A stretch of DNA of 64,000 nt from Beta vulgaris subsp. vulgaris (taxonomy: Eukaryota; Streptophyta; Magnoliopsida; Caryophyllales; Amaranthaceae): NCBI RefSeq assembly GCF_026745355.1, contig NC_079209.1, forward strand, positions 29,603,347 through 29,667,346, read 5' to 3'. Positions 10,800-22,193 of this stretch are shown here, one piece after another. A program made the position numbers and the translations under genes. The notes beneath the pieces were generated by a model. It was not told the origin of the DNA. It made no database searches and worked only from the letters and a program-made list of their open reading frames with translations. Numbering within the stretch: position 1 is the first letter of the stretch; each line of letters opens with the position of its first letter.

Positions 10800-12681
10800 T
10801 TCCCTCCTTCTTGAGAAGTAATTGCCCTCAATTCCGCTAGGTCATCATCCCCTAGATAAGGTGATAAAATTCTCGTACATTGAAACTTGTAGAGACATTG
10901 CCATACTCACTAGGTAGTTCAAGCTTGTAAGCACCCTCACCTAGCCTTCTTTCAACCACAAAAGGCCCTTCAGCTCGTGGCATGAGCTTGTGTTTTCTCT
11001 TCCCTGGAAATCTTTCCTTCCTTAGATGTAGCCATACTGGATCCCCTGGTTGAAATTCATGCTGCCTTCTATTCTTATTAGCTTTCTTCTTATGAGCCTC
11101 ATTCATTTTCTCTATTGTGACTCGAACTTGCTTGTGTAGTTTAAGCATGTTAGCAGCATGATCTCTTGCTTCCTTGTGTACATACTCATCCTTAGGTAAA
11201 GCAATGAGATCAATAGGCACATAGGGATTCACCCCATAAACTACCTCGAATGGGCTATACTTTGTAGTGCTTGTAGGTGTTCGATTATATGCAAACTCAG
11301 CATGACTAAGTTTGATATCCCAATCCTTACCAGTCTTGCTCACCAACCCTCGTAGCAACACCCCAAGTGTCCTATTTGTAACTTCCGTTTGCCCATCTGT
11401 TTGTGGATGATGAGATGTGCTAAACAACAATTTTGTTCCCAATAGTCTCCATAATGTACGCCAAAAATAGCTGAGGAACTTGCTATCCCTATCCGAGACT
11501 ATAGATCTAGGAACCCCATGTAGCTTCACAATCTCCCTAAAGTACAATCCAGCCACATTGATTGCAACATCCACCGTGTGACATGGTATGAAATGAGCCA
11601 TATTTGAGAAGCGATCCACTACCACCATAATAGCATCTTTACCCCTTTGTGTGCGAGGCAATGCCACCACAAAATCCATGCTCACATCCTCCCAAGGCCT
11701 CTCTGGAACTGGTAATGGTGTATATAGTCCCTTATGGAAGGTACTCTTGGCTCTTTGACACACACCACACCTTGCCAAGTGTGCTTGAACATCTCCTAGC
11801 ATGCGTGGCCAAAAGAAATGCTCATGAAGCAAATCCAAGGTTTTGTGCACTCCAAAGTGTCCAGCCAAACCTCCTCCATGCGCCTCTTTCACTAATAGGC
11901 CCCTTATAGCACACTTAGGTACGCACAACTTATTTCCTTTGAACAAGTACCCCTCATTCACCATGTAGACTCCTTGTGGTCCCTTCGAGCACTCCTTCAA
12001 CAGCTCTTTAAAATCTGAATCCTCCACATAATACTCCTTTATTATCTCGAATCCAAGGATTCTAGAATCAAGTAGTGTCAATAGGCTATACCTCCTAGAT
12101 GATGCATCCGCCATAATATTAGCCTTCCTTGCCTTGTACTTAGCCACAAAGTTAAAAGATTGCATGAACTCCACCCACTTTGCGTGCCTGGCACTGAGCT
12201 TATGTTGTCCATGAATGTATTTCAAGGACTCATGATCGGAATGCAAAACAAATGCTTGGGGGCGCAAATAATGACTCCAATGATCCAAAGCTCTCACCAT
12301 AGCATAGAACTTCTTATCATAAGTCGAGTAGTTTAATTTTCCCCCTCCAAGCTTCTCACTAAATTAGGCAATAGGACGCCCTTCTTGTATCAACACTGCC
12401 CCAATTCCCTTGCCACTTGCATCACATTCTACCTCAAACGGTTTAGTGAAATCTGGTAATGCTAATATAGGTGCATTACACATCTTACTCTTCACCTCTT
12501 CAAACGACTCTTGAGCTTGTTTGGTCCATTCAAATCCTCCTTTCTTAGTACATTCAGTGATGGGAGCCAACAATGTACTAAAATTCTTAATGAACCTCCT
12601 ATAGAATGAAGCTAAACCATGGAAAGACCTTACCTCCGTCAATGTCTTTGGAATAGGCCATGACTTAATAGCTTCAACTTT
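10800..12681 (-). pseudogene. pol: Element C RNase H-integrase remnant
   Basis: Read on the minus strand from about 12681. RT thumb and RNase [32 protein letters not shown], then an in-frame TAA at 12364-12366 and LHSDHESLKYIH. Integrase: HHCC zinc domain (HFGVHKTLDLLHEHFFWP, CGVCQRAKS) and the DDE core with [32 protein letters not shown] and YNRTPTSTTKYSPFEVVYG. The open piece 10852-12300 is 482 residues with no internal stop, the best-preserved coding stretch of any element here. It ends FNVREFYHLI then stop; a one-base frame change gives a continuation with LGDDDLAELRAI that enters the LTR. Confidence 0.9.
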
Positions 12682-14016
12682 AGATGGATCTACCTTGATG
12701 CATGATCCGTCACAATGTAGCCAAGGAAACTAATCTCTCTTTGCATAAAGGTGCACTTCTCCATCTTCCCAAAAAGCTTCTGTTTTCGTAGTACTTTAAA
12801 TAACTCCCTTAGGTGCTTCAAATGTGTATCCTCATCTTTACTATACCCCAAGATGTCATCCAAGTATACCACAATAAACCTCCCCAAAAAGGGCCTAAGT
12901 ACTTCATTCATCAGCCTCATGAAGGTACTTGGCGCATTAGTGAGTCCAAATGGCATCACTAACCATTAGGGATGGCATGTGGGTATAATTTGGCGGGTTT
13001 CGCACCGCATCCGCCCCAGTTGGGGCGGGTATGGATATGACTTTGGTGGGTAGTGGGTGGGTATGGATACGAAAAGTCAAATCCGCCATGGGTGGTGGGT
13101 AGGTGGTGGATATGAGGTCACATCCGCCCCAAATCCACCCGCCCCGTCCCATATCCGCCCGCCCCGCCCCATATCCATCCGCCCCGTATAATATTTACTA
13201 ATTTACCCTTTATAAAATAAAGAATTATGTTCATAAATCTAAAAAATTGTAAAAAATAATTAAGAAATATGAATACTAAGAATGTGTACTTTTTTTTGTT
13301 TGAAATGGGTGTTTCTAATAATTAATTTATATAATAAGTTACATATAGAAAATAAATCAGGTGGGCCGGTGGAAAATCCACCTAGGTGATGGGCGGGTAT
13401 AAGTGGGTAATGGATATCCACTTGGGTGGTGGAGCGGATGTGGGTATAACCTTATTCCACGTGGGCGGAGGTGGATATGGAAACTTGTACCCGCCATGGT
13501 TGGCGGGTAGGTGGTGGGTATGGAAAATTTAGGTGGAGGTGGGTGTGGATTTAGGGGTATCCGCATCCGCCCCGCCCATTTGCCATCCCTACTAACCATT
13601 CATACAACCCATGCTTAGTTTTGAACGCCGTCTTCCATTCATCCCCTTCTCTCATCCTTATTTGGTGACAACCACTTCTAAGGTCTACCTTGGAAAATAA
13701 TTTGGTGCCACACAACTCATCCAACATGTCATCTAGCCTAGGGATTGGAAACCTATATTTGATAGTAATGTTATTCACTGCCCTACTATCAATACACATT
13801 CTCCACGTTCCATCCTTCTTAGGCACCAACAATGTAGGCACAGCACAAGGGCTCATGCTCTCCTTCACGTATCCCCTCTTCATTAACTCCCCTATCTGCC
13901 TTTGCAACTCCTTGGTCTCCTCTAGATTTGCTCTATATGAAGGTTTGTTTGGGATAGGTGCCCCTGGTATGAGGTCTATTTGATGTTCAATCCCACGTAT
14001 TGGTGGTAATCCAGGT
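12682..14016 (-). pseudogene. Element C reverse transcriptase remnant, split by a MITE
   Basis: Minus-strand RT. The upstream part (about 13600-14016) has [33 protein letters not shown] and [15 protein letters not shown]. The downstream part (12690-12958) has [20 protein letters not shown] and the catalytic [10 protein letters not shown]. The two halves are separated by the MITE at 12967-13591 plus its 8-bp target repeat, 633 bp in all, a multiple of three. A one-base loss near 12690-12700 (VTDHASR then stop) shifts the frame into the RNase H part. An in-frame TAA at 14019-14021 separates RT from protease. Confidence 0.88.
12967..13591. mobile_element. 625-bp hAT-type MITE in element C RT
   Basis: Terminal inverted repeats TAGGGATGGCA and TGCCATCCCTA are flanked by the perfect 8-bp TSD CTAACCAT (12959-12966 and 13592-13599). 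An 8-bp TSD is the hAT hallmark. The two arms are GC-rich and roughly inverted (GGCGGGT/ATCCGCCC type repeats), and the centre is AT-rich. There is no transposase. ORFs reading through the arms are repeat translations. Confidence 0.93.
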
Positions 14017-14018
14017 GG

Positions 14019-15659
14019 TTAATCTTCCGAAAAAACATCCTCAAACTCCAACAATAACTTGGCCAGTTTAGGACTCTTGTTTGTTAACCCTTCCACCACT
14101 TCCTTGCTAAATAGCATGTGACAAGGTTCGCCTTCATAAATCTCCCTCTCCATCACCTTTCTTCCTACGAAAAGAGTCTCCTTTGGTTTGCTTGTTGTAG
14201 GAGGGTTGTGTCTTTTAGGGGGTAAGGGAATCAATTCATTTTTCACTCCATCCTTCCTAATGGTGTACACATTAGTTACCCTATTGTGCTTTGATTGTCT
14301 ATCATATTGCCATGGTCTCCCTAGAAAGATATGGCACGCATCCATCTTCAAGACATCACACAAAATTTTGTCCCTATAGGACCCTACTTGGAACCCTACT
14401 AATGCTTGTTTCCTCACTGAAGTGCCTTGCTCATCCAACCACCTTAGTTTGTAGGGACTAGGGTGTCGAGTGGTCTTTAGGCTCAACTTCTCCACCAACT
14501 CCTTAGATACAGCATTAGTCATACTCCCTCCATCAACAATCAAGTTGCACAATTCTCCATTCACCCTACACTTAGTTTGGAAGATATTCTCCCTTTGCTC
14601 CGGTTGATTGGCTACTTGAATATGCATGGCTCTTCTAAGTATGAGACTTCTCTCCTCCTTTGGCCCACACTCTTCGGCTTCTTCATCACTACTCTCCACT
14701 GGATCCACTTTCTCCTCAATCCTCTCGTCCTCCTCATTAGTGAAGGCTTGAATGCCTATGGCTTGGATCTCCATCATGGTGAGTGCCCTAGGGTTAGGAC
14801 AATCCCTTTTGTAGTGATCGTGTCCTTGACACTTGAAACACTTGATCTTGGAAAGGTCTCCACCTCCCACAGCCAATTGTTTCCCTTTATCTCCTTCAAG
14901 TCCTCTAGGGTTAGGTGTTTTCACACTCGAACTCCCTTCTTTTGTTCCCTTATAGGTACCTTTGAACTTCAAACTACTACCCTTCTCATAGGTTGTAGCC
15001 CCTTTCTCCTTCTTCCAATGCTTATCAAACTTCATGGCTAACTTGCATGCCTCGTCATAGGTGATGTAGGGATGTACTTCAACCTTTTCATACATGTCAT
15101 TGTTAAGTCCTGCCAAAAACCGCCCCAACTTTTATTCCTCCCTTTCCTCGATCTCACATACAATGGCTAGTCTTTCGAACTCCTTGATGTAATCTTCTAC
15201 ACTCTCAAACCCTTGCTTCAAAGTGCTCCACTTTACATACAAGGTTTGTTTAAAGTTGGTAGGGACAAACCTCCTCCTTAGGTGCGTCTTAAGCTTTGGC
15301 CAAGATTGAATCTTTCCTTTACCATCCTTCCTTCTTTGAGCTTGAATACCCTCCAACCAAATAACAGCGTGTTTGGTTAGCTTTAACTTGGCAATTGAAA
15401 ATTGCTTCTCATCCGGCGTCTCCTTATACTCAAAGAATCTTTCAATGGATCTCTCCCACTCCATGTATAACTCAGGATCTAAGGTGCCATCAAAGTCATT
15501 GATGTCAATCTTCATCCCTCGACCACTCGCACCACCATCGTTCTTCCTCTCCTTGTCTTTGCGTAGCACACTTACGGTTAACGTGGCCAAGACTTGTTGC
15601 ATGGCTGCAAGTTGTTGCTGGAGCAACTCATTTATCCTCTCTTGGTTGTTGTCTCCCAT
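14019..15659 (-). pseudogene. gag: Element C gag-protease remnant
   Basis: Minus-strand start is MGDNNQERINELLQQQ at 15659. The gag core includes DFDGTLDPELYMEWERSIE, LRRRFVPTNFKQTLY and FERLAIVCEIEEREE. A TAA at 15132-15134 interrupts it in frame (CAA to TAA would be a single C-to-T change) and reading continues GRFLAGLNNDMYEKVEVHPY. A CCHC zinc knuckle CFKCQGHDHYKRDC follows, then the protease-like region CNLIVDGGSMTNAVSKELVE, with Gly-Gly where many Ty3 proteases have Ser-Gly. It ends LLLEFEDVFSED before another TAA at 14019. Apart from the stops it is very readable, which suggests a fairly young element. Confidence 0.9.
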
Positions 15660-15829
15660 GATGGTCGAGTATCAACCACCAAGAACCACCAAGATCCACC
15701 AAGAAACACCAAGAACCCCTCGAACGTTGCTCGAAAAAAACTGCTCGAGTACTCCTTGTACTTCTAGTCTCCTTCTTGGACTAAAATCTCCAACTTTGGC
15801 ACGTCCAAATTCCTCAAAACCACGCCTTT

Positions 15830-15841
15830 GCTCTGATACCA
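15830..15841 (-). promoter_or_regulatory. Element C primer-binding site
   Basis: On the minus strand TGGTATCAGAGC, matching the 3' end of plant initiator tRNA-Met, lies two bases after the 5' LTR end. It primes minus-strand DNA synthesis. Confidence 0.92.
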
Positions 15842-15843
15842 AT

Positions 15844-16633
15844 TGATGTGTAACGTGAAGAATCAATCTCACACCTTACAACTCGAAAGATAGTGAATCA
15901 AAGAAGAATACTCTATTCTTTGAAACGTTTAGTTAAGTTTCAAGAACTCGGTTCTTGATCTTAAACTAAGGCTTAAAATCTGTTAGTATTGGAATACTCA
16001 CAACACTCACAAACTCTTCGAAGATTTACTTGGAAACTCACAAGAAAATCCCTCGGCAAATTAATCAAACAAGCAACTAAACCAGTCGCCAATTTGATGC
16101 ATAAACTTTCTTAAACTCTTGATATTATTTCATTTGTAAAATAATGTACAATCTAAGCTATTTATAGGAAAATAACATAACCCTAATAGACTTAGAACAC
16201 GTCTCTAAGTCCTAGACTCCTAACACCAATGAGTCACGTACAATCCACCGTTTGAAGAACGTAGGCAAAACCATGACTCCTAAGACTCCAAACACAACAC
16301 GGACTCTAAAGACTACTACTACTTATCCATTATGGATTAGTATTCTCCTAACAGAACTAGGAGACTATGTATTAACTTCTCCTAACATAACTAGGAAACT
16401 AAGTATTAACTTCTCCTAACAGAACTAGGAGACTAATACCTCAACTTCCCATGGCACAGTGGCTAGCACTGTGTGTCCGACAGTGGTTGGCACTGTATCG
16501 TGACCACCACGCACACCCTTGCAGCTTCCAAACTCGGACCATGTGCTTCGTAAACCTTCCTTGGCTGTCCCCCATTCCTTTAGCAAGTAATACCTCATGA
16601 TCACCACTTGATGAGCTACTAGCAACCTCATCA
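15844..16633 (-). repeat. Element C 5' LTR (790 bp)
   Basis: Ends as in the other copy. It has three copies of the roughly 34-bp repeat at about 16340-16440, which accounts for most of the length difference. A TATAAATAG box on the minus strand lies at 16158-16166 and would be the element's promoter. Confidence 0.92.
16158..16166 (-). promoter_or_regulatory. TATA-like box of element C 5' LTR
   Basis: TATAAATAG on the minus strand, conserved at 10357-10365 in the other LTR. Confidence 0.5.
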
Positions 16634-16816
16634 ATGTCGGACTCAAAACTTATTTTAGTATAAAATTATTTCATTGATCGAAATGATCTTGATCTTACTT
16701 GTGAATTTCAAAGTTAAAATGAGCATTTTAGCTCCTAAACATGTATATCTATAATATATGTTTTAAACTCTATTATATACAAAAGCTTAGACTATTCTAT
16801 TTTTTTATTTTCGCAG

Positions 16817-17813
16817 ATGGTTCACGACATAGGTTGTACAGATTATTTGATGAAACAAGTAGGGGAGGATTAGGATGTTTGGTTTTTTAAGATGAAGGCT
16901 GCCATGGATTATAGAATCATGCAAGGTGAGCAGTGGTTACGGTCTGAGTGCTCTAGGATACACTTTATGCTTCGATATGTCCCAGACATAGAGCCTTATA
17001 GATTCGTTCATCATAGGTATGGAGATATGTGGATTGCAGAAGGGAATTTCAATAGGGAGAAGCATACCTACGGATACCAAAACCTTTCAAAACTGCGAGA
17101 ATGAGTGGAGGGTTCGTGAAACGAGAGGTCAAAACCCTTCTACTTCATCTGTGGGGGAAAGTTCGGGAACTAGGACCGTAGATGGGAGTTTTGAGAACCC
17201 AATGGTCAAACCTGAACCACCATCGTCACCTGTGGCAAAGAGGCCAAGATACCAACTGTTTGAGGACGAGTTAGGTATTGATGACTTTCAAAACCTTAGA
17301 ACCGTCACCTACGTCTCGGGTGATGAGAGAAACAATAGGACCTTTATTGTAGTATTGGACGAGGTTCAGGCTGCACCAGGGTTAGATGGGGAAGATGATG
17401 ATGACGAGCCACCCCCACTAGAAGATATACCTGTTGATGAAGAAGAACCTGTAGAGAACGAAGACCCTGTTGAGGAAGAGGAACCTGTTGAGGAAGAACC
17501 TGTTGAGGAAGAAAATCCTGTTGAGGAAGAGAATCCTGTTGAAGAAGAAAATCCCATTGAGGAAGAGGATCCCATTGAGGAAGAGGTCCATCGAGGAAGA
17601 AGACCCCGAGAAGACCAAGGACCCCTACTGGATGATATACCATTAGGAGACGAGCCTGATGCAGAGAGATTGACATTGATGAGGGGATGGAGGGTTCTGA
17701 ATCAGAGGATGAAGCTCGCCGCCTTAGTCCATAGTTCCTTTGGTCATATATTTAGGATTAGGACTTTTGTTTTATTTTTGTCGTCTTTATTCATTTGGTT
17801 ATTTCAGTGTTAA
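16817..17813 (+). pseudogene. Element B upstream ORF with acidic repeats, unknown function
   Basis: Lies between element B's leader and gag. A likely start is ATG 16817 (MVHDIGCTDYLMKQVGED), directly after a pyrimidine run ending CGCAG. A TAG at about 16871 and a frameshift near 17095 break it; the pieces are 16892-17104 and 17019-17813. The first half contains ECSRIHFMLRYVPDIEPYRF; the second half is Pro/Glu/Asp-rich with about ten tandem copies of PVEEE/PIEEE-like units (about 17420-17590), then a hydrophobic C-terminus (FVLFLSSLFIWLF). I do not recognise the family. It is not gag, which starts at 18089. No counterpart is seen upstream of gag in element A. It might be an accessory protein or a captured host sequence. 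About 275 bp without a gene separate it from gag. Confidence 0.65.
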
Positions 17814-18088
17814 TAAGGCTTGCATGCCGATTAGTGAGTAGCATTACTTGGTTATTTATATATATATGGTATTTCCTTACAAACATTACATTTCCATTTT
17901 CAATAATAGTACATAGTGATATCTTTATTGTTGATTGTGGCATCTTATTTAAGATGATTGTAGTGCAAGTCAGTACAGACTTAGTAAGTGTTCGCAATAA
18001 CTGGTTATATGCGCAATGTGTAATCGTTAAATGAGTTAAGATTATGTGTAAGTCACTGAAATAGCTATTATGTTAATTTCAGCGCAGA

Positions 18089-19203
18089 ATGGTTCGATCG
18101 GGAGGCACCTCTGAAACCTCTCCCAATATCGAGCAATCGATACGTGACTTGGTACAAATCACTGCCAACCTAGCCCAAGGTCATAACTGTGATGGGGATC
18201 TATCTGAGAAGGTTGCCCGTGGAAACCCACATGTACTGAACAAAAAAGGGGGACCTGAGGAATTAGAGAAATGGGTTGGGGAATTCGATAAATTTTTCTT
18301 CACCCTATCCTGCCCTGATGAGAAAACCGTTCCCTTAGCTAGCTACTACCTGCAGGGAGATGCTCATTTCTGGTGGACCCAAGATAAGACAACCTCCTGA
18401 GTCAACCTGGTTTTGGGTGGAGACCTTCAAAAAGGCCTTGAGAGACAAATACTACCCTCCATACCTTAGGAAACAGAAAGCTCAGGAATTTATGATGCTA
18501 TAGCAGGGGACCATGTCTGTGGAGGAGTATTATCGAAAGTTCATTGAGCTAATGAGATTTGCCTCGGAGATTGCCCATACTGAGGAGGCTAAAGCCTCAC
18601 GTTTCGAGCTAGGACTTACCCTTGACCTGTAAGGTAGACTAAGGGGAGATACATTTACCTTCTGATCACGTGTTTGGCAAAGCTCTCTTTATGCCATCAG
18701 GAAGAGGGAGGAAGGGGGTAAGCTTGGTGAGAAACGAAAGATAATCCAAACCCGAGGGCCAGAAGTTTGAGAAAAACTAATGGGAACCAAAACCATCAAA
18801 ACCCTCAAAGAATTTCGGTAAGGGACCCAATAAACAACTCTAATCCCAACAACAAAACCGCAAAACAACAACACCAATAACCGCAGACCTGAGCGTGTGT
18901 ATAGGTGTAGAAAGTGCCCTAACAACCATCCTGGTAAGGACTTTGAAGGTAACAAGGTTGAATGCCGAGAATGGGGAAATGGGACATAGAGCCATAATAG
19001 TGCTATTCGAAGAACAAACTAACCCCAATGGCCAAAGAAGGGGAATTATGGGGACAAGCCCCGAAATGGGAAAGGAAACGGGAATGGAAAGGGGGAAGTG
19101 TTACAATGGGAATTCTAACTATTCCAAGCCGCACCAACACCAAACAGTCTCTAATGGAACAATGCAACAGTTCCCAAGATAAGGGCAAAGGGAAGCTGTA
19201 CAT
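18089..19203 (+). pseudogene. gag: Element B gag remnant
   Basis: Starts MVRSGGTSETSPNIEQSIRD at 18089 after an acceptor-like TTTCAGCGCAG. The open piece to 18400 has ELEKWVGEFDKFFFTLSCPD and YYLQGDAHFWWTQD, matching Tekay gag. A frame change follows near 18400. The core resumes as FKKALRDKYYPPYLRKQKAQ and FIELMRFASEIAH with stops. A degraded zinc knuckle (CRKCPNNHPGKDFEG) lies at about 18905-18950, with Phe in place of the last Cys. It is clearly homologous to element A gag and non-functional. Confidence 0.8.
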
Positions 19204-21174
19204 GATGACGACTAGAGAAGAAGAGGCTCGTAGAGATGTTGTCACGGGTACATTTTCTATCAACTCCACTCCTGTCAAAGTATTATTTGATTCTGGAGCA
19301 TCCTTGTCATTTATTGCCCATGCAACTGTTAGAAATTTAAGATTGGTCGAGTCTGAGTCGATTTCTATGCCTATAGTCATTCCATCTGGGGAGACTGTTA
19401 ACTGTTCTAAAAGATTCCTAAAAGTGCCATTAAAGATAGGTGAGGGATACTTTCCCTCTGATCTGATAGAGTTTAACTTATCGAACCTAGAATTATTCTG
19501 GGGATGGATTGGCTTGGGAAGTACATGGCTAAGATAGATTGCGATGCGCAGAAAGTGGAACTAAAGGACCCTTCGGGAAAAGAGTGTCATATAGGAGAAT
19601 ACCTCGAGAACCGGAATTAAAGTTATCAATGCTTACAACTTAAGAACTACGTAGACAAGGGTTGGCCCCTATTTATGTGTTCAGTGAGAAGAGTTGAGGA
19701 TGATCCGTTAAGGCCTGAAGATGTGCCCATAGTCCGAGAATTCCAGGATGTCTTTCCTGAGGAAATACCTGGTATGCCTCCAAGGAGAGATGTAGAGTTC
19801 ACCGTTGACCTAGTACCTGGGACTGGACCCATTTCGAAAGCCCCATCATGGATGGCTCCGCAGAAATGAAGATTAAAGAACCAGTTAGAGGAACTACTAG
19901 ACAAAGGGTATATTAGACCTAGCATGTCGCCATGGGGAGCACCCGTCTTTTTGTGAAAAAAAGGATGGTACTTGAGGTTATGTATAGACTACCGGAGTTG
20001 AACAATGTCACTGTGAAAAACAAGTACCATTACCTAGGATTGATGATTTGTTGACCAACTTCAGGGTGCGGGGATGTTCTCCAAAATGACTTAAGGTCTG
20101 GTTACCATCAGTTGAGGATTGTTGATCATGATATACCTAAGACTGCCTTTCGAACCAGATATGGCCACTATGAGTTTACGGTTATGCCTTTTGGGTTAAC
20201 CAATGCACCTGCAGTTTTCATGGACCTTATGAATAGAATTTTCCGACCCTACCTCGAAAATTCGTCGTGTGTTCATAGACGATATCCTGATCTATTCTAA
20301 GAACAAGGAGGAACATGAGGTCATTTGAGAGTCATTTTCAGCACTTAGGGACAACCAACTTATGCAAAGTTTTCGAAATGTGAATTTTGGTTGGAAAAGG
20401 TGTCATTTTTGGGTCATTTTCTCTAAGGAGGGTGTGTCAGTAGATCCTGCGAAAATCAAAGCCGTGAGTGAATGGCCTACCCCAAAGAATGTCACGGATA
20501 TAAGAAGTTTCTTGGGTTTAGCCGGTTACTATAGGAGATTTGTGAAAGACTTCTCCAAAATAGCAAAACCTATGACAAACCTGATGAAGAAGGATTGTAG
20601 GTTTACCTGGAATGAGGACAGTGAGAAGGCCTTCCAAACGCTCAAAAGAGAGGTTAACTCAGCCCCTGTCCTAACCTTGCCTAAGGGAACGAAGGATATG
20701 ATGTGTATAGTGATGCATCCAAAAATGGGTTGGGTTGTGTTCTGATGCAAAAGGGAAGTTATAGCTTATGCGTCCCGACAGTTGAAGCCATATGAAGTCA
20801 ATTACCCAACACATGACCTAGAATTGGCCGCCATAGTATTTGCACTCAAAATCTGGAGACACTACCTCTTGGGGTAACCTGCCGTATCTTCACCATCACA
20901 AAAGCCTTAAATAATCTTCACCCAGAAAGACCTCAACATGAGGCAGCGCAGATGGTTAGAGCTCATCAAGGACTATGACTTAGACATCCAATACCATGAG
21001 GGTAAAGCCAACGTTGTTGCTGATGCGTTAAGTCGCAAGTCTAGCCATAGCCTGAATACATTAGTCGTTGCCGACAAACTTTGTGAGGAATTCTCTAGAC
21101 TTCAGATAGAAGTTGTTCATGAAGGGGAGGTAGAAAGATTGCTGAGTGCCCTAACCATCGAACCAACTTCCTAG
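19204..21174 (+). pseudogene. pol: Element B protease-RT-RNase H remnant
   Basis: The protease motif VLFDSGASLSFIAHAT lies in the piece 19028-19537. The RT leader [20 protein letters not shown] is at about 19760-19820. The RT core has [20 protein letters not shown] and [14 protein letters not shown] (20112-20300), followed by a broken catalytic region. The RT thumb is at 20362-20745 ([20 protein letters not shown]). The RNase H end (20938-21174) has [20 protein letters not shown] and VVADALSRK. Between 19940 and 20400 many frame changes are single-base losses within short homopolymers compared with element A. Confidence 0.85.
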
Positions 21175-22193
21175 AGAAATAAGAGAGAGTCAACCTGGGG
21201 ATGTGAAACTTGAGCGAGTCAAGGCAAAGCTTAAGGAGGGCAAAGCAGAGGGGTTTGCGATCCATGAGGATGGAAGCATACGATATAAGGGTAGGTGGTG
21301 CGTGCCACAAAAGTGTGAAGAGCTGAAACAAAAGATAATGAGCGAGGGTCATAACACGACGTATTCCGTCCACCCAGGGGGAGATAAGTTGTATAAGGAC
21401 CTCAAGAAGATGTTTTGGTGGCCTGGTATGAAGAGAGCAGTAGCTGAGTTTGTTTCCAAATGCTTAACATGCCAGAAAGTCAAAAGTGAACACAAGAGAC
21501 CTCAGGGAAAGATTCAACCCTTAGACATTCCGACATGGAAATGGGATCGATATCCATGGACTTCGTTGTCGCCTTACCTAGGAGTCGGGGAGGCAATAAT
21601 ACCATTTGGGTGATAGTGGATAGACTAACCAAGACAGCAAGGTTCATACCTATGAAGATACGTGGAGTATGGAAGCCTTAGCCAAGGCTTATGTGAAAAA
21701 TGTCATTCGATTGCATGGAGTACCCACAAGTATAGTATCAGATCGAGATCTCGATTCCTGTCGAATTTCTGGAAAAAGGTCCAGGAAGCATTTGGTAGTG
21801 AGCTATTAATGAGTACAGCCTTTCACCCAGCTACCGATGGTCAAACGAAGAACTATTCAGACCTTAGAGGACATGTTGCGAGCATGTGCTTTAGAATACC
21901 AAGGGTCATGGGAAGACCATTTGGACCTCATAGAATTCTCATACAACAACAGCTACCATGCTAGTATTAAGATGGCACCATTTGAAGCATTGTAGGGAGA
22001 AAGTGTCGTAGCCCTTTGTGTTGGAACGACATCAGTGAGACTGTGTGTTAGGACCTGAGATGATTCAGAGACATGGATCAAGTGCGAGTCATTCAAGAAA
22101 AGATCAAGGCTGCACAGGACAGGCAAAAATCCTATGCGGATCAGAAGCGAAGGGATGAGAATTACGAAGTCGGGGAAAAAGTACTGCTTAAGG
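21175..22193 (+). pseudogene. Element B integrase remnant, N-terminal and core
   Basis: The piece 21203-21613 has the HHCC zinc domain: HPGGDKLYKDLKKMFWWPGM with [20 protein letters not shown]. The DDE core continues with frame changes: SRFLSNFWKKVQEAFGSELL and [13 protein letters not shown] (about 21745-21850), then [17 protein letters not shown]. The reading stops at VGEKVLLK, where element D is inserted after TAAGG (22189-22193), and resumes at 33763. Confidence 0.85.

Larger units (their letters stand above)
10043..16633 (-). mobile_element. Element C: CRM-like Ty3/gypsy chromovirus on the minus strand
   Basis: LTRs at 10043-10799 and 15844-16633 have termini TGATG...CATCA, typical of CRM (centromeric) retrotransposons. 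The minus-strand 5' LTR is followed by a perfect TGGTATCAGAGC primer site, and a purine tract (AAGAAGGAGGGAA, minus strand) abuts the 3' LTR. Flanking repeats ATGTA (10038-10042) and ATGTC (16634-16638) differ by one base. The single gag-pol reading frame has three internal stops and two frameshifts and is interrupted by a 625-bp MITE. After a frameshift near 10855, the pol reading continues into the 3' LTR, a trait reported for group A CRM elements. Confidence 0.85.

Noticed and set aside
12937..13599. Minus-strand ORFs over the MITE (Pro/His/Thr-rich)
   Set aside because: They translate the inverted GC-rich arms of the hAT MITE and are not genes.
17344..17676. Minus-strand ORFs (Leu/Gln/Pro- or Ser-rich)
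   Set aside because: Antisense shadows of the acidic repeat in the upstream ORF of element B.
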